Assembly: GCA_040753075.1 (NCBI GenBank)
Contig: JBFMHA010000033.1
Coordinates: 1 to 35,167 of the forward strand
DNA from: UBA6814 sp040753075
GTDB lineage: Bacteria > Desulfobacterota > Desulfovibrionia > Desulfovibrionales > Desulfovibrionaceae
Direction: 5' to 3'
Length of the DNA stretch: 35,167 nucleotides
Of the stretch, positions 18,160-25,639 are shown in pieces. The notes beneath the pieces were generated by a model. That model saw only the letters and a list, made by a program, of their open reading frames with translations. It did not search any database and was not told the origin of the DNA. The stretch's first letter is position 1. The number at the start of each line of letters is the position of its first letter. The position numbers and the translations under genes are program-made.

Positions 18160-19199
18160 GCGCGCTCCCCGTACCAGCGGTCCATGAAGGACCGGTACTC
18201 CCCGCTCTCCACCGAGCGGACCCAGTCGCCGTGCTCCAGATACCAGGCCACCGTGGCCCGGATGCCCTGGGCGAAACCGTAGGACGGCGCATAGCCCAGC
18301 TCCCGGGCGGCCAGGGAGAAGTCCATGGCGTAGCGCCGGTCGTGGCCTGGCCGGTCCTTTACAAAGGATATGAGGCTCTCGGGCTTGCCCAACTCCGCCA
18401 GGATGGCCCGGACCACGGCCAGGTTCTCCATCTCCGCGGCCCCGCCGAAATTGTACGTCGCGCCCGGCCGGCCCTTCTCCAGGGCCAGGAGCACGCCGCG
18501 GCAGTGGTCCTCCACGTGGATCCAGTCTCGGACGTTCCTCCCGTCGCCGTAGACCGGCAGCGGCCGGTCCGCCAGGGCGCGCGAGATCATGAGCGGGATG
18601 AGCTTCTCCGGGAACTGGTACGGGCCGTAGTTGTTGGAGCAGCGGGTGATGACCGCGTCGAGCCCGTGGGTGTGGTGGAAGGCCCGCACCAGGAGGTCGG
18701 CGCCGGCCTTGGACGCGGAGTAGGGGCTGTTGGGGGCCAGCGGGGTGTCTTCGGTGAACCTCCCCTCGGGTCCCAGGCTGCCGTAGACCTCGTCCGTGGA
18801 GATGTGGACGAAGCGCGGGACCTTGCGCTCCCGGGCCAGGGTGAGCAGGGTCTGCGTCCCGAGCACGTTGGTGGTGACGAAGGGGGCCGGGTCGTCGATG
18901 GAGCGGTCCACGTGGGTTTCGGCCGCGAAGTTCACGATGGCGTCGGGCGCGAACGAGGCCAGGGCGGCGTCCACGGCCGCGGGGTCGGCGATGTCCCCGC
19001 GCGCGAAGCGGTAGCGGGGCTCCCGGCCGGCGGCCTGGGCCGCCGCGGCCTCCTCTTCCAGGGGCAGGAGGTTGGCCCGGTTGCCGGCGTAGGTCAAGGC
19101 GTCGAAGTTGAGGACCACGGCGTCGGGTCGCTCCCGGAGCACGTGGAGCACGAAGTTGGTTCCGATGAAGCCGCAGCCGCCGGTCACGAAAAGCCGCAT
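18156..19199 (-). CDS. rfbB: dTDP-glucose 4,6-dehydratase
   Basis: RfbB (RmlB) converts dTDP-glucose to dTDP-4-keto-6-deoxyglucose, the second step toward dTDP-rhamnose and other deoxysugars. The 347-residue protein has the NAD-binding VTGGCGFIGTNF at residues 5-16, FAAETHVDRSI, the STDEVYG block (T135, D136, E137) and the catalytic Y160/K164 in SPYSASKAGAD. NNYGPYQFPEKLIPL and the GDGRNVRDWIHVEDHC motif complete the signature. The start is the ATG at 19199, since the family begins directly with the Rossmann strand; the 19 upstream codons are not conserved. It is coupled to rfbD. Confidence 0.96.
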   Translation of the reverse strand: MRLFVTGGCGFIGTNFVLHVLRERPDAVVLNFDALTYAGNRANLLPLEEEAAAAQAAGREPRYRFARGDIADPAAVDAALASFAPDAIVNFAAETHVDRSIDDPAPFVTTNVLGTQTLLTLARERKVPRFVHISTDEVYGSLGPEGRFTEDTPLAPNSPYSASKAGADLLVRAFHHTHGLDAVITRCSNNYGPYQFPEKLIPLMISRALADRPLPVYGDGRNVRDWIHVEDHCRGVLLALEKGRPGATYNFGGAAEMENLAVVRAILAELGKPESLISFVKDRPGHDRRYAMDFSLAARELGYAPSYGFAQGIRATVAWYLEHGDWVRSVESGEYRSFMDRWYGERA

Positions 19200-19311
19200 G
19201 TCGCCGCCTTGGGAGGAGGTTGGAGAGGGCTCGGGAACGGGCCGGTTGTACCCCAAAACCCTCCGTCGTCAAAGGCCGCGGCCCGGTCGAAATATTTTTT
19301 GCATTTTCCTC

Positions 19312-19340
19312 TTGATTCGTCCGGGCTCTTTGCTTATCTT
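19312..19340 (+). promoter_or_regulatory. Promoter of tRNA-Val(CAC)
   Basis: TTGATT (19312-19317) and TATCTT (19335-19340) are spaced by exactly 17 bases, and the tRNA starts 13 bases after the -10. An AT-rich stretch lies just upstream (19290-19309), as in strong stable-RNA promoters. Confidence 0.7.
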
Positions 19341-19352
19341 CCGCTTCCCCGT

Positions 19353-19428
<76 letters not shown>

Positions 19429-19441
19429 CCACGGAATCAAG

Positions 19442-19476
19442 GAAGGCCGGCTCGCAAGAGCCGGCCTTCTGCATTT
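19442..19476 (+). terminator. Terminator of tRNA-Val(CAC)
   Basis: A 12-base perfect stem (arms 19442-19453 and 19458-19469, loop GCAA) is followed by TGCATTT. It lies 13 bases after the CCA end. The T-run is short. Confidence 0.7.
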
Positions 19477-19618
19477 AGGTGTTTGCATTTCGAAGACGAT
19501 GTTCAAAAAAAATGGGTTCTTCGACGTTTCCTGTGGAATTCACTTCCCGGCGATGATGCTCCCGAGTGGTGCGGCGATGAGGTAGATCATGGTGATGAAG
19601 TTGGCCAAGCACCGGAGC

Positions 19619-19869
19619 GACCCAGCGGCGGATTCTCTCCAGGATGGCCGCGTCGGACCATTCGGGTTGGCGACGAAATGATGCAACGCCTGATGCCTGG
19701 CCCGCACCCGCAACGGATCGGCATGGGCGGCCAACGGCTCCACGCTCTTGCGGCTTATGGGCAGCATCAATCCTCGGCAGTAGTCCTCGAGACTCTGATG
19801 CCGGTCGGCATGTCCCAGCCCCGCACAAAGAAACTCCAGGTACTGTCCAAGCTCGCTGAACATTCCCAT
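19619..19869 (-). pseudogene. IS701-family transposase fragment, frameshifted
   Basis: Read from 19869, the N-terminal part of an IS701-type DDE transposase is recognisable: MGMFSELGQYLEFLC, LGHADRH, DYCRGLMLP, RKSVEPLAAHADP, and HQALHHFVA. At about position 19666 the homology leaves this frame and continues in a shifted one (PEWSDAAILERIRRWV), so there is a single-base-type frameshift. After about 19619 the match stops. The catalytic core and C-terminus are missing, so the fragment is dead. In the first frame, reading continues to 19540 and ends in a hydrophobic stretch (FITMIYLIAAPLG), which may be chance or a remnant of another gene. A ribosome-binding sequence AAGGGGG precedes the original ATG. 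It lies between the tRNA-Val terminator and ubiD. Confidence 0.8.
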
Positions 19870-19957
19870 GGCGCCCCCTTTACAGGAGACTGGCGAACTA
19901 CTCGAGATGTATCAATTTTTATGACATAGTAAGAATAGGGCGGTGGTTGGAGGGGCT

Positions 19958-21799
19958 TCAGAACAGGCCGTGCAGCGGCCCGCCCGGGGCGGCCATCTCG
20001 TCCACCCGGCGCTCGGTTGCGGGGTCGGGCTCCAGGGGCGGGGCGTGGTGGGCCTTGAGCCGGGCGTCCAGCACCAGGCAGCGGGGAAAGACCCAGTGCT
20101 TGGCGTGCGCGTGCGCGCCCGGCCCGTAGGAGTCCGTGGCCGGGTCCGAGCGGGTGAAGGCCGCCCAGAGGAAGTTGTCCCAGCTGGCCGCGGCGAAGTC
20201 CGCGTCGTCGCACACCACCAGCAGGGGGAAGGACTCCAGGCCCGGGGTCGGCTCCAGGCAGCGGCACAGCTCCTCCATGAGCGGGTCCGTCTCGTCGCGT
20301 CCCCGGCCGTGGGGAGGACCGGACAGGACCAGGATGCCCGGGGCGAAGACCCGCGCCCCCCCGAATCCCGGCGGCAGGGCGGGCAGGGCGGGCGGGGTGG
20401 TCCCCAGCGTCCGCCGGCGCGGCCCGGCCGCGGCCAGCACCGCCTTGGAGCCCTGGTTCAGGCTGATGCCGGAATAGTCCAGGGTGTCCATGGTGGTGCG
20501 GGTGATGAAGTGGACGTCCCGGGTCAGGTCCAGCCGCTCCAGGAGGTGGCGGAAGAAGCCGGGAACGTCGTGGCTGGACAGGGCTGGATCGTCCTCCCGG
20601 GCGGCGATGAGCACATACTTGGACAGGGCGGTCTGGGTGGAGCCGAGCAGGGCCATGGCGTTGGTGAGCAGCTCCTGGGGTTGGCGCTCCTCGGCGAAGG
20701 GCACGTAGCGCTCGCTGCCCACGGCCAGGAGCAGGGGATGCACCCCGGCCGCGTCCACCGCGTGCACCTCGCGCACCCCGGGGAACACCGTGGGGGCCAG
20801 GTCCTTCACCATCTCGTGGATGAAGGCCCCGAACACCGTGTCCTCCTGGGGCGGCCGGCCCACGGTGGTGAAGGGCCAGACCGCGTCCGGCCGGTGGAGC
20901 ACCGCGTCCACCTCCAGCACCGGGAAGGGGTGGGCCAGGCTGTAGTAGCCCAGGTGGTCGCCGAAGGGTCCCTCGGGTTTGACCCGGCCCGGCCGCACCC
21001 GGCCGCTGATGCAGAAGTCCGCCTCGGCCAGGACCGGCAGCCCGCCGGCCTGGCGGGCCATGCGCACTCGACGGCCGCCCAGGGCCCCGGCGAAGAGCAG
21101 TTCGGCCAGGCCCTCGGGCAGGGGCATGACCGCGGCCAGGGTCATTGCCGGCGGCCCGCCCACGAACACGTTCACCCTGAGGTCCTCGCCCCGGCGCAGG
21201 GCCGCGGCGTGGTGCGGCCCGATGCCGCGGTGGATCTGGTAGTGCAGCCCGGCCTCGCGGTCCGGGACGAACCCGTCGCCCGAGATCTGCACCCGGTACA
21301 TGCCCAGGTTGGAGCGGGAGAAGCCGGGCCGGTCCGGGTCCTCGGTGTAGACCTGGGGCAGGGTCGCGTAGGCTCCGCCGTCCCGGGGCCAGGATACCAG
21401 CTGGGGCAGGTCCGAGAGGGCGCAGCTTTGGGCCAGGACCGGGCCCGAGGCCACGGGCTTGGGCCGGGTGTTCCACAGCGTCCGGGGCACGCCGGCATAG
21501 CGCCAGGGCCGGCGCAGCAGCTCCGTGGGGTCGGCCTTGAGCGCGAACAGGGCCTCCAGGCTGCGCAGCGCGTCCCGGAACAGGAAGCGGGTGCGGGGGA
21601 GCGTGCCGAACAGGTTGGCCAGCATGGGGAAGCGGGTCCCGCGCACCCGTTCGAAGAGCAGGGCCGGACCGCCCGCGGCGTAGGCGCGGCGCTGGATGAC
21701 GCCCGCCTCCAGGCGGGGGTCCACCTCCACGCTGATGCGGCGCAACTGCCCGGTGCGCTCCAGGTCGGAAATGGCCTCGGCCAGGTTCAGGTAGCCCAT
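19958..21799 (-). CDS. UbiD family decarboxylase
   Basis: UbiD-type enzymes use prenylated FMN to decarboxylate aromatic or unsaturated carboxylic acids, as in ubiquinone or menaquinone synthesis. The 613-residue length suits the longer family branch. The cofactor and metal segment SNLGMYR (N164, R169) and the conserved KPEGPFGDH stretch (E276, D281, H282) are present, as is FTTVGRPPQEDT. The C-terminal portion is typical. No ubiX (prenyl-FMN synthase) is nearby, so the cofactor must come from elsewhere. The substrate cannot be assigned; menaquinone synthesis is one possibility in a sulfate reducer. The ATG at 21799 has GGAGG five bases upstream, partly inside a hairpin. It is divergent from the tetR efflux operon. 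Confidence 0.88.
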   Translation of the reverse strand: MGYLNLAEAISDLERTGQLRRISVEVDPRLEAGVIQRRAYAAGGPALLFERVRGTRFPMLANLFGTLPRTRFLFRDALRSLEALFALKADPTELLRRPWRYAGVPRTLWNTRPKPVASGPVLAQSCALSDLPQLVSWPRDGGAYATLPQVYTEDPDRPGFSRSNLGMYRVQISGDGFVPDREAGLHYQIHRGIGPHHAAALRRGEDLRVNVFVGGPPAMTLAAVMPLPEGLAELLFAGALGGRRVRMARQAGGLPVLAEADFCISGRVRPGRVKPEGPFGDHLGYYSLAHPFPVLEVDAVLHRPDAVWPFTTVGRPPQEDTVFGAFIHEMVKDLAPTVFPGVREVHAVDAAGVHPLLLAVGSERYVPFAEERQPQELLTNAMALLGSTQTALSKYVLIAAREDDPALSSHDVPGFFRHLLERLDLTRDVHFITRTTMDTLDYSGISLNQGSKAVLAAAGPRRRTLGTTPPALPALPPGFGGARVFAPGILVLSGPPHGRGRDETDPLMEELCRCLEPTPGLESFPLLVVCDDADFAAASWDNFLWAAFTRSDPATDSYGPGAHAHAKHWVFPRCLVLDARLKAHHAPPLEPDPATERRVDEMAAPGGPLHGLF

Positions 21800-21807
21800 G
21801 CATGCCT

Positions 21808-21827
21808 CCGGACGGCATACTGTCCGG
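21808..21827. repeat. Inverted repeat in the ubiD leader
   Basis: Six-base arms CCGGAC and GTCCGG with an 8-base spacer form a hairpin in the 5' leader of ubiD (minus strand). The inner GG of its GGAGG ribosome-binding sequence lies in one arm, so the structure might limit translation. It may be chance in GC-rich sequence. Confidence 0.35.
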
Positions 21828-21929
21828 GCTCCGGCCCCAGGTCAAGCGCGTACCGGCCAGGCAGTGAACTCCCGGGAGTGCGGGCCTCCCGCGCCGCCTG
21901 CGTCGGTCCCGGGTCAGGGTCGGCCCTGG

Positions 21930-21958
21930 TTGACACGGCAGACGGTCGGCGCTAATGT
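21930..21958 (+). promoter_or_regulatory. Candidate promoter of the tetR efflux operon
   Basis: TTGACA (21930-21935) is a perfect -35, followed 17 bases later by TAATGT (21953-21958), a weaker -10. The tetR ATG follows 29 bases after. Confidence 0.6.
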
Positions 21959-21972
21959 GAACAAAAATTCAC
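21957..21972. promoter_or_regulatory. Candidate TetR operator
   Basis: A perfect inverted repeat GTGAA-N6-TTCAC overlaps the -10 and the predicted transcription start of the tetR operon. This placement is what is expected for autorepression by the adjacent TetR protein. The half-site is short and no other copy was sought systematically. Confidence 0.55.
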
Positions 21973-21986
21973 TATGCGGAGGCTTC

Positions 21987-22607
21987 ATGCGCGCAGCCAA
22001 ACAGGCCACGGCCGTACGTCGGGAGCAGATCGCGGCCGCGGCCCTGTCCATCGTGGCCAGCCAGGGGCTGTCGGCCATGACCGTGGCCCGGGTGGCGCGG
22101 CTGGTGGGGCTCGCGCCCTCGGCCCTGTACCGCCACTACGCGGGCAAGATGGCTATCCTGGATGCGGTGCTCGACCTCTTGCACGACCGCATCCTGGGCA
22201 ACCTCGCCGCGGCCCGGGACGCAGCCGGCGGGCTGGACGCCCTGCACCTCGTCCTGCAGCGCCAGGTGGCCCTGGTGCTGGAGTTCACCGCCATCCCCCG
22301 CATCATCTTCTCCGACGAGGTCTACGGCAAGGCCCCGGAACTCAAAGCCAAGATGCACGCCCTGTTCGCCGACCTGACCGAGAAGCTGGCGCTGCTGGTG
22401 CGGCGTGGCCAGGAGGACGGGTCCGTCCGTCCGGACGTCTCCCCGCGCAGCGCGGCGCTCATGCTGGTGGGCGCGTTCCAGCCCTGCGCCATGCGCTGGC
22501 ACCTGTCCGGCGGGACCTTCGATCTGGCCGGGGCCGTGGCCGAGAACTGGGAACTCTACCGCAAGGCCGTGGCGGCCCCGGTAAAAGAGAAGAGGGATTC
22601 ACAATGA
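21987..22607 (+). CDS. TetR/AcrR family transcriptional regulator
   Basis: This 206-residue regulator has the TetR N-terminal helix-turn-helix: RREQIAAAALSIVASQG, then VARVARLVGLAPSALYRHYAGK, with the typical YRHY recognition helix. The C-terminal ligand-binding part is divergent, so the inducer cannot be predicted. The start is the ATG at 21987, with GGAGG four bases upstream; the open frame extends 63 codons further but those residues are not like TetR. Its stop overlaps the ATG of the next gene (ATGA). It probably represses its own operon through the GTGAA/TTCAC site. The layout with a membrane-fusion protein, ABC ATPase and ABC-2 permease resembles E. coli ybiH(cecR)-ybhGFSR. Confidence 0.93.
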   Translation: MRAAKQATAVRREQIAAAALSIVASQGLSAMTVARVARLVGLAPSALYRHYAGKMAILDAVLDLLHDRILGNLAAARDAAGGLDALHLVLQRQVALVLEFTAIPRIIFSDEVYGKAPELKAKMHALFADLTEKLALLVRRGQEDGSVRPDVSPRSAALMLVGAFQPCAMRWHLSGGTFDLAGAVAENWELYRKAVAAPVKEKRDSQ

Positions 22608-23581
22608 AGCGCTGGACAACCCTGCTTTCCGTTTCACTGGCCCTGGTCCTGGCGGCCTGCGCCGGGGAGCCCTCCCGCGACTGGTACGGGTACGTGGAAG
22701 GGGAATGCCTCTATATCGCGCCCCTGGCCGCGGGCGCCCTGGAGACCCTGGCCGTGGACGCCGGGCAGCGGGTGGCTGCGGGCCAGGATCTGTTCGTCCT
22801 GGAGGCGGATCGGGAGCGCGCCGCCCTGCGCCAGGCCGAGGAGCAGGTGCGCCAGGCCGAGAGCCGGCTGGCCGACCTGGGCAAGGGCCAGCGGCCCAGT
22901 GAACTGGCCAGCCTGCGCGCCCGGCTGGCCGAGGCCAAGGCCGCGGCCGGCCTGTCCCGGGCCGAGGCCGCCCGGCGCGAAGAACTGCACGCCAAGGGCG
23001 TGCTGGCCCTGGAGGAGCTGGACCAGGCCCGCACCGCGGCAGCCGCGGACACGGCCCGGGTGCGCGACCTGGAGGCCCAGTTGGCCACCGCCCGGCTGGG
23101 CGGCCGGGAGGACGCCCTCAAGGCCGCCGAGGCCGAGGCGGCGGCCAGCCGCGCCGTCCTGGACCAGGCCCGCTGGAGCCTGGACCAGAAGCGCCGCGCC
23201 GCGCCCGAGGCCGGCCTGGTCTTCGACGTGTTCCGCCGTCCGGGCGAGGTCGTGCCCGCAGGCGGCGCGGTGCTCGCGCTCCTGCCCCCGGCGCGGGTGG
23301 TGGTGCGCTTCTTCGTGCCCGAACCGGCCAAGGCCGGGCTGGCCGTGGGCGCGCCGGTCACGGTGTCCGGGGACTCCCTGCCCGCCTTCGCCGCCCGGGT
23401 GAGCTACGTCTCGCCCAAGGCCGAGTTCGCGCCGCCGGTGATCTACAGCGCCCAGAACCGGGCCAAGCTGGTCTACATGGTGGAGGCCCGGACCGACGCG
23501 CAGACCGCGGCCGGGCTGCACCCGGGGCAGCCGGTGGAGGTGCGGCCCGGGGCTCCGGAGGACAGGGGAGGGCGGCCGTGA
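22604..23581 (+). CDS. HlyD-family membrane fusion lipoprotein
   Basis: This 325-residue periplasmic adaptor should link the ABC transporter to an outer-membrane channel. A lipoprotein signal ends at C19 in VLAACAG, so it is probably lipid-anchored, unlike E. coli YbhG. The lipoyl half-motif with GALETLAVDAGQRVAAGQDLF is near the N-terminus. A long Ala/Glu/Arg-rich coiled-coil hairpin spans roughly residues 65-205. The second lipoyl half (GLVFDVFRRPGEVVPAGGAVL) and a beta-barrel portion follow. No TolC-like gene is nearby. It overlaps tetR (ATGA) upstream and the ATPase gene (GTGA) downstream. Confidence 0.9.
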   Translation: MKRWTTLLSVSLALVLAACAGEPSRDWYGYVEGECLYIAPLAAGALETLAVDAGQRVAAGQDLFVLEADRERAALRQAEEQVRQAESRLADLGKGQRPSELASLRARLAEAKAAAGLSRAEAARREELHAKGVLALEELDQARTAAAADTARVRDLEAQLATARLGGREDALKAAEAEAAASRAVLDQARWSLDQKRRAAPEAGLVFDVFRRPGEVVPAGGAVLALLPPARVVVRFFVPEPAKAGLAVGAPVTVSGDSLPAFAARVSYVSPKAEFAPPVIYSAQNRAKLVYMVEARTDAQTAAGLHPGQPVEVRPGAPEDRGGRP

Positions 23582-24498
23582 GCGCGCCCGAGATCATCAT
23601 CGACGCCCGGGGCCTGACCAAGAGCTTCGGCGGCCGGGTGGTGGTCAACCAGGTCTCCATGCAGGTGGCCAAGGGCGAGATCTACGGCTTCCTGGGCCCC
23701 AACGGCAGCGGCAAGACCACCTTCCTGCGCATGCTCTGCGGCCTGTTGCGGCCGGATTCTGGCTCCGGGGCCTGCCTGGGCCTGGACATCGTGGGCCAGA
23801 GCGACCGCATCAAGCCCCGGGTGGGCTACATGGCCCAGCGCTTCTCCCTGTACGAGGACCTGTCGGTGGCCGAGAACCTGCACTTCATCGCCCGCATCTA
23901 CCGGGTGCCCGGCCGCAGGGCCGCGGTGGAGGAGGTCGTGGAGCGCATGGGACTCGGCCGCTACCGCCGCCACCTGGCCGGCGCGCTCTCCGGGGGGTGG
24001 AGGCAGCGCCTGGCCCTGGCCTGCTGCCTGGTGCACCGGCCCCAGCTCCTGCTCCTGGACGAGCCCACCGCGGGAGTGGACCCCAAGGCCCGGCGCGACT
24101 TCTGGGAGGAGGTGCACCGGCTCACCGGCGAGGGCCTCACCGCTCTCATCAGCACCCACTACATGGACGAGGCCGAGCGTTGCCACCGCCTGGCCTACAT
24201 CGCCTACGGCAACCTCCTGGCCGCGGGAACCCCGGACGAACTCATCGCGGCCAGGGGCCTCACCTCCTTCGAGGTGCGGGACGGCGACGGCGCGCGCCTG
24301 GCCGACGAGCTGGCGGCCGCGCCCGGGGTGGAGCAGGTGGTGCCCTTCGGCAACGTCCTGCGGGTGAGCGGCCGGGACGCCGCGGCCATGCGGGCCGGCC
24401 TGGCCCCCCTGCGGCGGCGCGGCCTGGACGTGCAGGAGGTCCCGGCCAGCCTGGAGGAGGTGTTCATCAGCCTCATGTCCGGCGCGGAGGTCAACTGA
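23578..24498 (+). CDS. ABC transporter ATP-binding protein (YbhF-like)
   Basis: This 306-residue ATPase powers the exporter. Walker A is GPNGSGKTT (residues 40-48), the signature is LSGGW (137-141, with Trp where Gln is usual, as in YbhF-type proteins), Walker B is LLLLDEPTAG with D161/E162, and the switch His is H194 in STHYMDEAE. The extra C-terminal domain (about 220-306) is the DUF4162-like tail. E. coli YbhF has two fused ATPase halves, whereas this is a single half that would work as a dimer. The GTG start overlaps the previous stop (GTGA). The substrate is unknown; drug or organic-anion efflux is the likeliest. Confidence 0.94.
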   Translation: MSAPEIIIDARGLTKSFGGRVVVNQVSMQVAKGEIYGFLGPNGSGKTTFLRMLCGLLRPDSGSGACLGLDIVGQSDRIKPRVGYMAQRFSLYEDLSVAENLHFIARIYRVPGRRAAVEEVVERMGLGRYRRHLAGALSGGWRQRLALACCLVHRPQLLLLDEPTAGVDPKARRDFWEEVHRLTGEGLTALISTHYMDEAERCHRLAYIAYGNLLAAGTPDELIAARGLTSFEVRDGDGARLADELAAAPGVEQVVPFGNVLRVSGRDAAAMRAGLAPLRRRGLDVQEVPASLEEVFISLMSGAEVN

Positions 24499-24499
24499 C

Positions 24500-25636
24500 G
24501 TGGCCCGCCTCTTCTCCCTGGCCCGGTTCGGGGCCATGGTGGCCAAGGAGTTCGTGCAGATGCGCCGGGACCGGGTGACCTTCGGCATGATGGTGGGCAT
24601 CCCCCTCATGCAGCTCATCCTGTTCGGCTACGCCATCAACTCCGACCCCCGCCACCTGCCCACCGCCATCCGGGACGCGGACCGCTCGCCCTTTTCCCGG
24701 GCCGTGGCCGCGGGCATGCGCAACAGCCGCTATTTCGACGTGGTGCAGGAGTGCGAGGGCGAGGCCGAGGCCGACGACCTGCTCCGCCTGGGCCGGGTGC
24801 AGTTCGTGCTCACCGTGCCCGCGGGCTTCGGCCGGGACCTGGTGAAGGGGCAGCGGCCCGTGCTCCTGCTGGAGGCCGACGCCACCGACCCCTCGGCCAC
24901 CTCGGGCGCGGTGGGGGCCTTCCGGCTCCTGGTGGACCAGGCCCTGGCCCGGGAGCTGCGCGGCCCCCTGGCCGGACTGGCCGCCACCGAGGGGCCCGTG
25001 GAGGTGCGGGTGCATCCCCGCTACAACCCCGAGGCCGAAACCCGTTACAACATCGTGCCCGGGCTCATGGGCGTGGTGCTGACCATGACCCTGGTCATCA
25101 TCACCGGCCTGGCCATCACCCGGGAGCGGGAGCGGGGCACCATGGAGAACCTGCTCTCCACCCCGGTGCGGCCGGCGGAGGTCATGCTGGGCAAGGTCGT
25201 GCCCTACGTGGTGGTGGGCTACCTCCAGATGGGGCTCATCGTGGCCGCTGCCCGCTACCTGTTCGAGGTGCCCATGCAGGGGAGCCTGCCCCTGCTCTTC
25301 GTCCTCTCCTTCCCCTTCATCGCCGCCAACCTGTGCATGGGCGTGACCTTCTCCACCCTGGCCCGCAACCAGCTCCAGGCGGTGCAGATGTCCTTCTTCT
25401 ACTTCCTTCCCAACATTCTGCTCTCGGGGTTCATGTTCCCCTTCCGGGGGATGCCGGAATGGGCGCAGGCCATCGGCTCGGTGCTGCCGCTGACCCACTA
25501 CCTGCGTCTGGTGCGGGGCATCCTGCTCAAGGGCAACGGCCTGGCCGAGGCGGCGACCCACCTGTGGCCCCTGGCCGTGTTCCTGGCCGTGGTGCTGGTG
25601 ATCGGGGTGGCGCGGTACCGGAGGACGCTGGACTAG
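24500..25636 (+). CDS. ABC-2 type permease (YbhS/YbhR-like)
   Basis: This 378-residue inner-membrane protein forms the translocation path of the exporter. The N-terminus has KEFVQMRRDRVTF and a first membrane helix (about 30-48). A large external domain runs to about 180. Five more membrane helices follow, starting with VPGLMGVVLTMTLVI, and the conserved TRERERGTMENLLSTPVRPAE motif follows the second helix. GTG start, one base after the ATPase stop. Only one permease gene is present, so it probably dimerises, whereas E. coli has two (ybhS, ybhR). Its stop is 3 bases from the stop of the convergent HD-GYP gene, with no terminator between. Confidence 0.93.
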   Translation: MARLFSLARFGAMVAKEFVQMRRDRVTFGMMVGIPLMQLILFGYAINSDPRHLPTAIRDADRSPFSRAVAAGMRNSRYFDVVQECEGEAEADDLLRLGRVQFVLTVPAGFGRDLVKGQRPVLLLEADATDPSATSGAVGAFRLLVDQALARELRGPLAGLAATEGPVEVRVHPRYNPEAETRYNIVPGLMGVVLTMTLVIITGLAITRERERGTMENLLSTPVRPAEVMLGKVVPYVVVGYLQMGLIVAAARYLFEVPMQGSLPLLFVLSFPFIAANLCMGVTFSTLARNQLQAVQMSFFYFLPNILLSGFMFPFRGMPEWAQAIGSVLPLTHYLRLVRGILLKGNGLAEAATHLWPLAVFLAVVLVIGVARYRRTLD

Positions 25637-25639
25637 GAG

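Noticed and set aside
19483..19929. 148-codon plus-strand ORF near the tRNA-Val terminator
   Set aside because: It is antisense to the transposase remnant, which has family motifs in the minus frames.
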